A DNA stretch of 64,000 nt from Mycolicibacterium tokaiense (GTDB lineage: Bacteria > Actinomycetota > Actinomycetes > Mycobacteriales > Mycobacteriaceae). The stretch spans positions 2,666,001-2,730,000 of the forward strand of contig NZ_AP022600.1 of NCBI RefSeq assembly GCF_010725885.1, written 5' to 3'. Made by a program: the position numbers and the translations under genes. A model generated the notes under the pieces. It was not told the DNA's origin. It did no database searches and worked only from the letters and a program-made list of their open reading frames with translations. Positions 8,728 to 16,492 of this stretch are shown one piece after another; position 1 is the first letter of the stretch, and each line of letters opens with the position of its first letter.

Positions 8728-11052
8728 CTGGGTGACGGGGCCGAGGTTCAGGAAGACGGTCTCTCCGTTGGCGTCGTCGAGGCCGTCGTTGTCGGTGACC
8801 ACATAGAGATTGCCGTTGCCGCCGACGGTCATGCCCTCGACCTTCTCCTGCACCCAGCCCTTGGGAGCCCGCAGGTCGGGCAACAGGTCACGCTGCAGCG
8901 TCTTGGTCAGCATGGGCGGTGCCTGCTCGGCCGAGGTGGAACCGGCCTCGTCGGGCAGTGACACCCGGTAGATCGCCTTGACGGCGGCATCGGGACCGTT
9001 GCGCTTGTCGCGTTCCAGGACCAGAAGTGCGCCGTCGTGCACGGCCACCTCGGACAACCCGATCCAATCACCCTCGGCGTCAGTGCTTTCCAGCGGGTAG
9101 CCGAACCACTCCCACTCACTGCTGGCGGGCGTGTAGCGACCCAGCCTGGCCGTGCCGGGTGGGTCGGACTTCAGCTCGCGCTGCACTGCCACCCAAACGG
9201 CGTCACCGTCGACGGCCACACCCTCGAGGCCCTGTGAACCCAATGCCGCGGCGATGTCTGCGGGCAGTGCGATGCGCTCTTCGATGGCGCCGTCGGCGGA
9301 CACCCGGATCAGCTCGTTGCCCGGGCCTTCCTCTCCTTCAACGGCCAGGTAGAAGCCCCCGTCGGGTCGCGCGGCGACACCTTCGACGTCCACTGTGACG
9401 GCCTCGCCGTTCTCGGTGACGGGTAGCGCGCTGTCGATCAGAGCCGGGCTCTGCGAAACATCGACTCCCAGAACGCGAGTGGGACCGTAGGCATTGTCGG
9501 TGGCGGTGAAGAGCCGGTTCTCGTCGGAGGGGTCGGCGCTCAGAGCGCCCAGCGCGCCCCACGGGATCGGCGCACCGTCCACATCGCCGGAGACGATCGA
9601 CGGGAACGCCACACTGTCGGCGGCGAACGCGTCACCGTAGCCATAGATGCTCACCGACGCGCGCACCTGCGCCTCGGCGTCGTCGGTCTCCGAGGAGATC
9701 ACCAGCAGGTCGCGCCCGGGAATCGGCAGAATGCCCTCCGGACCCGGGGTGGTGGGCAGGATCTGACGGAACACCGGCGCCGTGACGTCGGAAACGTCGT
9801 ACACCGCAACGAAGTTGCTGCGCTCGGATGCCACCAGTGCCACCGGCGTGCCGTCGAGTTCAGTGATCGCCAGGCCTTCGGGCTCGGGACCCTTTGCTTC
9901 GGAACGTCCTTCGATGTGCATGCCGGTGCGCACTGCCAGTTGCGAGAAGGAGTTGCCGGCATCCCAGACCACGTCCCCGGTGGCGGCGTCGAAGACGGTC
10001 CACCCGCGGGTGCCGCCCTTCCAGTCACCCTCGTTGGCAGTGGCCAGGTGGTCGTCACCGATCCAGCCGATGGCGTCGGGTTCGCGCGGCAGGTCGGCGA
10101 TGGAACCGCTCTGGTCGATGGTGCCGTCTTCGGCGGTGTCGATCCCATCCACCGACTGTGTTCCGGCACTGAAGATGTTGATCACCTCGCCGGTGCGGCC
10201 GTCGATGACTGCGACGCCGTTGTTCTCCTGCAGCGTGACCGCGATCTGGCCGCGGGAGTTGATGGTGACGTACTCCGGTTCGAGATCCTCGGGGGTGTCC
10301 AAACCGGCGGAGCGGGCAGCTTCGACATCGAAGTCGACCCGGCGCAGCTGCCACGCGTCCGGCGCGCCGCCCAGATCGAGTATCTGCACGAAGCCCGTCG
10401 GCGGCTGGGGCAGGTCACCCTCCTCGCCGCCCTGCGGGGTGAACTCCTCGTCGCGCTGATTCTCCATGGCGATGGCGGCGAACCCGCCATCGGCAGCCAG
10501 GGCGATCGAATCGGGCTGGCCCTGCAGATCGATGCTGCGCACCCGGCTGCGGTCGCTGATCCGCACGACGTCCAGGCGACCACCGGGGTTCGCGAAATCT
10601 CCTCCGCTGGTGTCGATCACGACGAGAACGAACTCGCCGGCGGCGATCACCGAGGTGGGCTGGTCGTCGGCGTCCCCGAGCTCGGTCAGCGACAAGGTGC
10701 CGAGTCCTTTCGGTGCCGCAGGATCGGTGATGTCGACGAAGCCGATGCGCTTGGCGGGGGCGTCGGTGTAAATGAGGGTGTTGCCGTCCTCGCTGACCGT
10801 CGAGATCTCGGCGACGGTCTCGGTCTCGACGGGCTCGCCCTCCGGCCGGTTCAGGTACACCGGGTAGGTCGCCTGCCGGTGGTAGCGCTGCGCTGCGGGG
10901 ATGTCGAAGTCGATGGGGGAGGTGGCGCGCGGGGTCTCCGGCGCAGCGGTGGGGTCGCCTGCTTCCGGCTCGGGTGACGACGACGAGCACGCCGCGGTCA
11001 GCAGCGTGACGGTGACAACGGCGGCTACTTGTCGCGGCGAGGACACGTTCAT
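8725..11052 (-). CDS. Esterase-like/phytase-family beta-propeller lipoprotein
   Basis: 775 residues. The N-terminal signal ends in a lipobox LLTAAC with Cys22 as the lipidation site, followed by a Ser/Pro/Glu-rich tether. The rest is built of repeated beta strands with VFDAATGDVVWDAGNS, PEGLAI and EGVAARPDGGFYLAVEGEEGPG segments, typical of the esterase-like phytase (PF13449) and WD40-like families. It is expected on the outer face of the membrane; its substrate is unknown (phosphoesterase activity would be inference). The stop codon is supplied by the IS right end, so the native C-terminus may have been trimmed. Confidence 0.8.
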   Translation of the reverse strand: MNVSSPRQVAAVVTVTLLTAACSSSSPEPEAGDPTAAPETPRATSPIDFDIPAAQRYHRQATYPVYLNRPEGEPVETETVAEISTVSEDGNTLIYTDAPAKRIGFVDITDPAAPKGLGTLSLTELGDADDQPTSVIAAGEFVLVVIDTSGGDFANPGGRLDVVRISDRSRVRSIDLQGQPDSIALAADGGFAAIAMENQRDEEFTPQGGEEGDLPQPPTGFVQILDLGGAPDAWQLRRVDFDVEAARSAGLDTPEDLEPEYVTINSRGQIAVTLQENNGVAVIDGRTGEVINIFSAGTQSVDGIDTAEDGTIDQSGSIADLPREPDAIGWIGDDHLATANEGDWKGGTRGWTVFDAATGDVVWDAGNSFSQLAVRTGMHIEGRSEAKGPEPEGLAITELDGTPVALVASERSNFVAVYDVSDVTAPVFRQILPTTPGPEGILPIPGRDLLVISSETDDAEAQVRASVSIYGYGDAFAADSVAFPSIVSGDVDGAPIPWGALGALSADPSDENRLFTATDNAYGPTRVLGVDVSQSPALIDSALPVTENGEAVTVDVEGVAARPDGGFYLAVEGEEGPGNELIRVSADGAIEERIALPADIAAALGSQGLEGVAVDGDAVWVAVQRELKSDPPGTARLGRYTPASSEWEWFGYPLESTDAEGDWIGLSEVAVHDGALLVLERDKRNGPDAAVKAIYRVSLPDEAGSTSAEQAPPMLTKTLQRDLLPDLRAPKGWVQEKVEGMTVGGNGNLYVVTDNDGLDDANGETVFLNLGPVTQ

Positions 11053-11127
11053 GGGGCACGAGCATCCCGGGCCGAGGTGCGCTCAGGGAACGGGTGGGTG
11101 AACGTCAGGGGACCCGGAGGTGACCAG

Positions 11128-13239
11128 CTAGATTGCGGCGGTGTTGATGGCCGCGACGATGTTCTCCTGGGTGAACGGCAGCGTGTGTACCCGTATCCCG
11201 AGGGCGTCGGCCAGGGCGTTGCCGATGGCGGCCGTGACGGGTCCCTGCGTCGCCTCCCCGGCGCCGAGTGACGGCTGATCCGGGCGGTCGATCACGTGCA
11301 CGTCCACCCGGGGCACGTCGGAGAACCGCGCGATCGGATAGGCCTCCCAGTCGGTGCTGGTGATGCCGTTGCGGTCGAAGCGGACCTGCTCGAGCAGCGT
11401 CCAGCTGGTGGCCTGGATGGCGCCGCCCTCGATCTGGTTGCGCACCCCGTCGGCGTTGACCACCCGCCCGACATCCACGGCGATGGTCAACCGACGGACG
11501 CGCAGCCGGTCGGTGGCTTCCACATCGGCCACCACCGCACAGTAGGAGCTGCGATTCTTGTACCGGCAGAACGCGATTCCGCGACCATGCCCGTCGGGCA
11601 CCGGGGTGCCCCAGCCGGCCTGGGCGGCGGCCGTGGTGAGCACATCCCTGGCGCGGGGGTCCGACAGGTTGGCCAGTCGCAGCTCCAGCGGGTCGCGCCC
11701 GGTCTCGCGGGCCAGGTCGTCGAGGACGGATTCCAGGGCGAAGGTGTTGAGCTGGCTGCCCAGTGACCGCAGCGACGAGGTACGGATGGGCATGGTCAGC
11801 AGGCGGTGCACCGTGACATCCACCCGCGCGATGTCGTAGTACGGTTCGGCGTTGCGGGCCGAGCCGTGGCCCCGCGCCGCCGGTGGGTCGACCGACGGGG
11901 GCAGGGCATCGGCGCCGTCGCGGTGGGCGTCGGCCAGCAGGCTGTGGCGCGGTGTGTACCCCGGCCGGGCGGTGTGGCCGTTGGTCCACAGTTGGTAGGA
12001 CAGATCGGTGATGATCCCGGATTCGTCGACGCTGGCCGCCAGATCGCCGACCATGGCGGGACCGTAGGGCTCCCAGGCGAATTCGTCACCGCGGCTCCAC
12101 TGCACCCGGACGTGGCGCCCAGGAACCTGCAGGGCCAGCAGGGCTGCGTCCATGGCCACGTCGTCGGCGGAGTTGTGGCCGTAGCTGCCCGGTCCTTCCA
12201 CGTGCTGCACCACCACGTCGGCGGTGTCCAGCCCCACGGCCGCGGCGATGGCCTGCCCCAGGGTGAAGACACCCTGGCTGTAGCTCCAGATGAACAGACG
12301 GCCACGGTCGAGAACTGCGATGGCGCAGCCGGGGCCGATCGATGCGTGCGCCAGGAACGGCCGGAAAAAGGTGCCGCGCACCGTCACCGGGCCGTTGTGG
12401 CGGGCACCGTCGGCGCGCACCTGACTGGTCTCGGCGGGGGCCGACCGCAGCCACCGGGACAGCTCGTCGCCGTCGGGCAGTTCGATGCCGGGCGACCAGG
12501 TGGCCGCCGCGGACAGAGCCTCGGCGGCGCGGGTGGCCTGCCCCTCGCGGCGGGCCAGGACGGCGAGGAGATCACCGTCGCGCACCACCTTCTCCACCCC
12601 GGGCATCATCGAGACACTCTCGGCAGCAATCACTTCGAGGTGGGCACCCGGTCGGGGCGGACGCACCACCCGGGCGTGCAGCATGCCGTCGAACTCCAGG
12701 TCGTGCAGGAAGCGCGGTCGACCGAACACCTTGTCGGGAAGATCAACTCGCGGCAGGTCCTTGGCGGTGGCCGGCGCGAACTCGACCGGCAGGGACTCGT
12801 CGCCGACCTCGACGTCCAGATCGACGGCAGCGGCGAGCTCTGCGTAGGAGCCGATGCGGGTGCCGTCGGCAGTGACGAAGACGCCGGAGGACAGCCGCAC
12901 TGCGGTGACGTCCAGCCCCGCTGTCTTGGCTGCGGCGCGGCGGAACAGCTCCCGGGCTTCCGCGCAGACCCGGCGGACCGCCGCGCCGGAGAAGGTGATC
13001 GACAGGCTGCCCGCGGTGAGTCCCTCATCCGGCGACGACGCGGTGTTGGTGGCGCCGGCGGTCACCGACTCCGGTGCGACGTCGAGTTCGTGAGCGGCGA
13101 TCTGAGTCAGGGCAGTCGTGATCCCCTGTCCCAGTTCCACTTTGCCGACCCGCAGCGCGACGGTGCCGTCCCCGGCGATGGTCAGCCACGTCGAGATCAG
13201 CCGGTTGGTGACCAGGGAGGCGGGCAGGTCGGTGGTCAT
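11128..13239 (-). CDS. Molybdopterin-binding large subunit, xanthine dehydrogenase/isoquinoline oxidoreductase family
   Basis: 703 residues starting MTTDLPASLVTNRL, overlapping the small-subunit stop (ATGA). Aldehyde-oxidase/xanthine-dehydrogenase features include VGKVELGQGITTALTQIAA near the start, EGPGSYGHNSADDVAMDAAL mid-protein, and the C-terminal SLGAGEATQGPVTAAIGNAL, which carries the catalytic glutamate. The length and the absence of a FAD domain fit the two-subunit IorB-like group, which oxidises N-heterocycles or aldehydes. The electron acceptor and substrate are unknown. The molybdenum cofactor could come from the moa/mog genes 7-12 kb away. Confidence 0.88.
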   Translation of the reverse strand: MTTDLPASLVTNRLISTWLTIAGDGTVALRVGKVELGQGITTALTQIAAHELDVAPESVTAGATNTASSPDEGLTAGSLSITFSGAAVRRVCAEARELFRRAAAKTAGLDVTAVRLSSGVFVTADGTRIGSYAELAAAVDLDVEVGDESLPVEFAPATAKDLPRVDLPDKVFGRPRFLHDLEFDGMLHARVVRPPRPGAHLEVIAAESVSMMPGVEKVVRDGDLLAVLARREGQATRAAEALSAAATWSPGIELPDGDELSRWLRSAPAETSQVRADGARHNGPVTVRGTFFRPFLAHASIGPGCAIAVLDRGRLFIWSYSQGVFTLGQAIAAAVGLDTADVVVQHVEGPGSYGHNSADDVAMDAALLALQVPGRHVRVQWSRGDEFAWEPYGPAMVGDLAASVDESGIITDLSYQLWTNGHTARPGYTPRHSLLADAHRDGADALPPSVDPPAARGHGSARNAEPYYDIARVDVTVHRLLTMPIRTSSLRSLGSQLNTFALESVLDDLARETGRDPLELRLANLSDPRARDVLTTAAAQAGWGTPVPDGHGRGIAFCRYKNRSSYCAVVADVEATDRLRVRRLTIAVDVGRVVNADGVRNQIEGGAIQATSWTLLEQVRFDRNGITSTDWEAYPIARFSDVPRVDVHVIDRPDQPSLGAGEATQGPVTAAIGNALADALGIRVHTLPFTQENIVAAINTAAI

Positions 13240-13724
13240 CGGCCCGCCGCCGAGTTGGCCGCCGCCAGCACCGCGTCGACGAAACGCTGGTGGGTCCCGC
13301 ACCGGCACAGGTTGCGGTCCAGCGCGGCGCAGACCTCCTCGCGGGTGGGGCGGGGGTTGTCGCGCAGCAACGCGACGGCGCTGACGATCATGCCCGCGAC
13401 GCAGTAGCCGCACTGTCCGGCCTGCAGTTCCAGGAATGCTGCCTGGACGGGATGGGGTGCATCCGGGGTGCCGACGCCGGCGAGGGTCTGCACCGGTCCG
13501 TGGACGTAATCGACGGGGGTGTCGCACGCCGGCGTGGGATGGCCGTCGATCAGCACAAAACACGCCCCGCACTGCCCCAGCCCGCACCCGAACTTCGGTG
13601 ACTTGTCGCCGATGTCGTTGCGCAGCACCTCGAGTAGCGAGGTGCCCGCCGGGACGTCGACGTCGTGGTCGCGGCCGTTGACGGTCAGCCGGAACGAGGC
13701 CAGATCGGCATCGGGTGCGCTCAT
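13236..13724 (-). CDS. (2Fe-2S)-binding small subunit of the molybdenum hydroxylase (IorA-like)
   Basis: 162 residues starting MSAPDADLASFRLTVNG. Two 2Fe-2S clusters are readable: the plant-type ferredoxin motif FGCGLGQCGACFVL plus a later Cys (TPACDTPVD), and the C-terminal helical motif QCGYC...NLCRCGTHQRF. It passes electrons from the Mo site of the large subunit. Its gene is first in the operon and overlaps the large-subunit gene by 4 bases. A LacI-type operator lies 34 bp upstream. An in-frame start at 13796 is possible but would overlap the operator. Confidence 0.93.
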   Translation of the reverse strand: MSAPDADLASFRLTVNGRDHDVDVPAGTSLLEVLRNDIGDKSPKFGCGLGQCGACFVLIDGHPTPACDTPVDYVHGPVQTLAGVGTPDAPHPVQAAFLELQAGQCGYCVAGMIVSAVALLRDNPRPTREEVCAALDRNLCRCGTHQRFVDAVLAAANSAAGR

Positions 13725-13757
13725 GGGTGTGTCACTCCCTCGTGAGGCCGGGGCGAA

Positions 13758-13773
13758 CTGCAATCGTTTGCAG
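13758..13773. promoter_or_regulatory. LacI-family-like operator between molybdenum hydroxylase and endonuclease IV genes
   Basis: CTGCAATCGTTTGCAG is an inverted repeat (6-bp arms) whose core TGCAATCGTTTGCA matches the LacI/GalR-family operator pattern TGCAANCGNTTGCA. It lies in the divergent gap, 34 bp upstream of the small-subunit start and 46 bp upstream of the endonuclease IV start. No LacI-type regulator gene is in this window. Confidence 0.6.
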
Positions 13774-13818
13774 CCTACAACACGAATCGCTGTCACCGCC
13801 GCGGATTAGGCTGACCGC

Positions 13819-14589
13819 ATGGCTCTGTTAGGCGCACACGTCGATTCGGCTGACCCTTTGAGCGCGGCCCAGGCCATCGGCGCCGAGGCCGTGCAGTTCT
13901 TCATGGGCGACCCGCAGGGCTGGAAGAAGCCGCCGCCGCACCCGCACGCCGAGGCGCTGCGCGACAGCGACGTCACGATCTACATCCATGCGCCGTATCT
14001 GATCAACGTGGCCAGTACGAACAACAAGATCCGCATCCCCAGCCGCAAGATGTTGCTGCAGCACGCCGAGGCCGCCGCAGGCATCGGCGCCAAGGGCCTG
14101 ATCGTGCACGGCGGCCACGTCACCGCCAAGGATGATCCCGCCGTCGGTATCGAGAACTGGCGCAAGGCGTTCGAGCGGCAGGAGGAGGCCGGCGGATTCC
14201 CCCTGCCCATCCTGATCGAGAACACCGCGGGCGGCGAGAACGCGATGGCCCGCAAGTTCGACCGGCTGGCCATGCTGTGGGACGCGGTGGGCCAGTACGA
14301 GCCCGGGTTTGTACTCGACACCTGCCATGCCTGGGCCGGGGGCGAAGAGCTGGATCACATCGTCGACCGGGTGAAGGCGATCACCGGCCGCATCGACCTG
14401 ATCCACGCCAACAACTCCCGCGACGGGTTCGACTCCGGTGCCGACCGGCACGCCAACTTCGATGCGGGCACGTTCGACTCGCAGGTCATCGCCGACATCT
14501 GCCGCGCCGCGGGCAGTGACGTCATCATCGAGACCCCCGGCGAGGGCATCGCGGCGGACCTGGAGTACCTGCGGACGCGCGCCCGTTAA
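13819..14589 (+). CDS. nfo: Deoxyribonuclease IV (AP endonuclease, Nfo/End)
   Basis: 256 residues. It cuts the backbone 5' to abasic sites in base-excision repair. The TIM-barrel metal ligands of the family are visible in order: HVDSAD, IHAPYLINVAS, LIVHGGH, ILIENTAGG, FVLDTCHAWAGG, IDLIHANNSRDGFDSGADRH and IIETPGEG. It corresponds to M. tuberculosis end (Rv0670), which sits elsewhere in that genome, so this location is a rearrangement relative to it. It converges with the TetR gene, overlapping its stop by a few bases. Confidence 0.95.
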   Translation: MALLGAHVDSADPLSAAQAIGAEAVQFFMGDPQGWKKPPPHPHAEALRDSDVTIYIHAPYLINVASTNNKIRIPSRKMLLQHAEAAAGIGAKGLIVHGGHVTAKDDPAVGIENWRKAFERQEEAGGFPLPILIENTAGGENAMARKFDRLAMLWDAVGQYEPGFVLDTCHAWAGGEELDHIVDRVKAITGRIDLIHANNSRDGFDSGADRHANFDAGTFDSQVIADICRAAGSDVIIETPGEGIAADLEYLRTRAR

Positions 14590-15125
14590 GGGCGAAGCCC
14601 GTCGAATACCACTCGCAGCAGCATCCGAGCCTGCGGACCGCCCGCATCGACGCCGTTGTTACGCACCGAATGTGCCAGCCCGCACATCAACATCAGCACC
14701 GCCGATGCGTCGATCCCCTCCTTGAGTGCACCCGCGGCCCGGGTGTGGTCGAGTACCTGGGCCAGGCGTTCGAGAAGTTCCTGCTGACGGGCTGCGGTCT
14801 GTTCCAGGGCGGGCTGCGGGCGTGAGGTCACGGCCTCGAACACCGGGTCCTGCGCCAGCAGCGTGAAGACTGCGGTGAGCGCGCGCTCCAGATGGTCAGG
14901 GCCGGTGCTGTCCAAGATCTCTGCGAGGTCGTCGAACCGGTCCCAGACCAGTGTTTCCTCCAGTTCCGACGTGGTGGCGAAGTGTCGGTAGACGGTGCCG
15001 ACTCCGACCTCGGCGGCGCGGGCAACGGCATTGAGCGCCAACGGTTCGCCGTTGCCGGCGAGGCTGCGTGCGGCATCGAGGATCCGGGCGTGGTTGCGTG
15101 CCGCGTCGCTCCGCAATGGGGCCAT
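14586..15125 (-). CDS. TetR-family transcriptional regulator
   Basis: 179 residues. The N-terminal HTH occupies about 10-55: RILDAARSLAGNGEPLALNAVARAAEVGVGTVYRHFATTSELEETLVW, split by the usual helices. The C-terminal ligand domain is not identifiable further. It is divergent from the SDR gene at 15205, and an 18-20 bp palindrome lies between them, so it probably represses itself and the SDR. Confidence 0.92.
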   Translation of the reverse strand: MAPLRSDAARNHARILDAARSLAGNGEPLALNAVARAAEVGVGTVYRHFATTSELEETLVWDRFDDLAEILDSTGPDHLERALTAVFTLLAQDPVFEAVTSRPQPALEQTAARQQELLERLAQVLDHTRAAGALKEGIDASAVLMLMCGLAHSVRNNGVDAGGPQARMLLRVVFDGLRP

Positions 15126-15154
15126 TCGACCACTCTAATCGGAATATCGATCCG

Positions 15155-15173
15155 AACGGATTAGTTATCCGTT
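15155..15173. promoter_or_regulatory. Palindromic operator between TetR and SDR genes
   Basis: AACGGAT-TAGTT-ATCCGTT is a perfect 7-bp inverted repeat with a 5-base centre. A second, weaker repeat (TCGGA...TCCGA, 15139-15155) adjoins it on the TetR side. Both lie in the 79-bp divergent gap, positioned to control both promoters. The RBS of the SDR gene (GAAAGGA) follows about 20 bases later. Confidence 0.75.
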
Positions 15174-15204
15174 TAAGCTGACAGTGCCGCCGAAAGGAAT
15201 CATC

Positions 15205-15975
15205 ATGACCGAGAAGTCCCGCCCCGTCGCCGTCGTCACCGGAGCCAGCTCCGGCATCGGCGAGCACTATGCCCGCCGATACGCACGTGAGGGTTTCGAC
15301 CTCGTTCTCGTCGCCCGCTCCGGCCAGGTACTCGAATCGCTGGCTGCCGAGCTGACCGGGCGCCACAATGTCCACGTCGACGTCCACCCTGCCGACCTCA
15401 GCGACAGCACCGACGTGGCAAAGCTCGTGGATCTGTTGACCTTCGGCCTGGCCCGGCTGGACCACCTGGTCAACAACGCCGGCGTCTCTCCGGAGGGCGA
15501 CCTGGCGGACAGCGATGCGGGTGCGTTACAGCAGATGATCGAGGTGAACATCACGGCGCTCACATTGCTGACCCGGGCAGCCGTCATTCGCATGCGGGCA
15601 GCAGGCAGCGGGACCATCATCAACGTCGCCAGCCTGGCCGCGTACCAGGCGATGCCCCACCTGGCGGCGTACGGGGCATCAAAGGCCTATGTGCTGGCGT
15701 TCACCGAGGCGGTGTCGGAGGAGAACCGGCGCCATGGACTGCGGATCCTCGCGGTGTCACCGGGAGATACCGACACCCCGATGAACACGACTCCGACCGA
15801 TCGCAAACGGTCGCCGGCGCAGGTCGTCGACACCACGTGGGCAGCACTGGCCGGTTCGGCACCGTCGGTGGTGGACGGTCGGAGGAATGCCGCGGCGGCC
15901 CTCGTGGCGACCCGGGTGCTGCCCAAGCGCCTCGGTCTGCGGGTGGCCGAGAAGATGATGCGGCACAAGGTCTGA
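15205..15975 (+). CDS. Short-chain dehydrogenase/reductase
   Basis: 256 residues starting MTEKSRPVAVVTGASSGIGE, after RBS GAAAGGA. Classical SDR motifs: cofactor-binding TGASSGIG (about 12-19), NNAG at about 92, the active-site Ser in INVASLAAYQAM, and YGASK with the catalytic Tyr/Lys. The Arg-rich region after the first strand suggests NADP(H) preference (inference). It is probably regulated by the divergent TetR. Substrate unknown. Confidence 0.9.
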   Translation: MTEKSRPVAVVTGASSGIGEHYARRYAREGFDLVLVARSGQVLESLAAELTGRHNVHVDVHPADLSDSTDVAKLVDLLTFGLARLDHLVNNAGVSPEGDLADSDAGALQQMIEVNITALTLLTRAAVIRMRAAGSGTIINVASLAAYQAMPHLAAYGASKAYVLAFTEAVSEENRRHGLRILAVSPGDTDTPMNTTPTDRKRSPAQVVDTTWAALAGSAPSVVDGRRNAAAALVATRVLPKRLGLRVAEKMMRHKV

Positions 15976-15997
15976 GCGCGGGGCGCGCGCCGGGAGG

Positions 15998-16492
15998 TCA
16001 CTCCCAGACGAAGCGGATGGACCACTCGGCGTGCGGGACCTCGCGGATCTCGTCGCTGCCGTCGGTCACCAGCGTCAGCAGCTGCACCGCCAGCCCGGTG
16101 GCGCGGCCGCGCTGCGGATCAACTGTCGGGATGGTTGCCGACAACCGGCTGTCGGGGCGGAATGTGCTGATGGTGGTGTTGTCGGCGTCCTCGTAGACCA
16201 CCACCAGCCGCCACGGCGCCGCGGCGATGGCCTCGGGCACCGCCAGCTGGACGCGGTTGCGTTCGGTGACCCGCAGCTCGCCCTGGCTCTGCGGCGTCGC
16301 GCAGTCGTTGAGGTCCAGCACGTTGCAGTACAGGAACGGCCCCACCCGGGTCAGCTGCCCGCCGGTGAACGCGCTGATCTCCGGCAGTCCGTGGCCGCCT
16401 TCATCGCGCACCAGTGCCCACGCCGCCGTGCCGGCACCCGCCGACGCGAGCACCACAGCCGCGGCGGTGGCCGCCGCGATCGTCCGTTTCAC
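15998..16492 (-). CDS. Exported DUF2771-family protein (Rv0875c-like)
   Basis: 164 residues from the GTG at 16492 (VKRTIAAATAAAVVLASAG), overlapping the MFS stop as GTGA. The signal-like hydrophobic segment covers residues 3-27. The mature part carries a possible disulfide pair (FLYCNVLDLNDCATPQ) and ends in SIRFVWE, a pattern of the mycobacterial Rv0875c family. Function unknown; coupling to the transporter gene suggests an envelope role. Confidence 0.8.
   Translation of the reverse strand: MKRTIAAATAAAVVLASAGAGTAAWALVRDEGGHGLPEISAFTGGQLTRVGPFLYCNVLDLNDCATPQSQGELRVTERNRVQLAVPEAIAAAPWRLVVVYEDADNTTISTFRPDSRLSATIPTVDPQRGRATGLAVQLLTLVTDGSDEIREVPHAEWSIRFVWE

Noticed and set aside
7178..8730. Target-site duplication for the IS element
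   Set aside because: Flanking bases (TAG on the left, CTG on the right) do not repeat, so no duplication is claimed.
11806..13407. Long open frame on the plus strand opposite the molybdenum hydroxylase
   Set aside because: Composition (Gly/Arg/His-rich) is the usual shadow of a GC-rich coding strand; the minus-strand product has clear family motifs.
13725..13757. Longer N-terminus of the 2Fe-2S subunit (start at 13796)
   Set aside because: It would overlap the LacI-type palindrome and add residues not typical of the family; MSAPDADLASF fits better.
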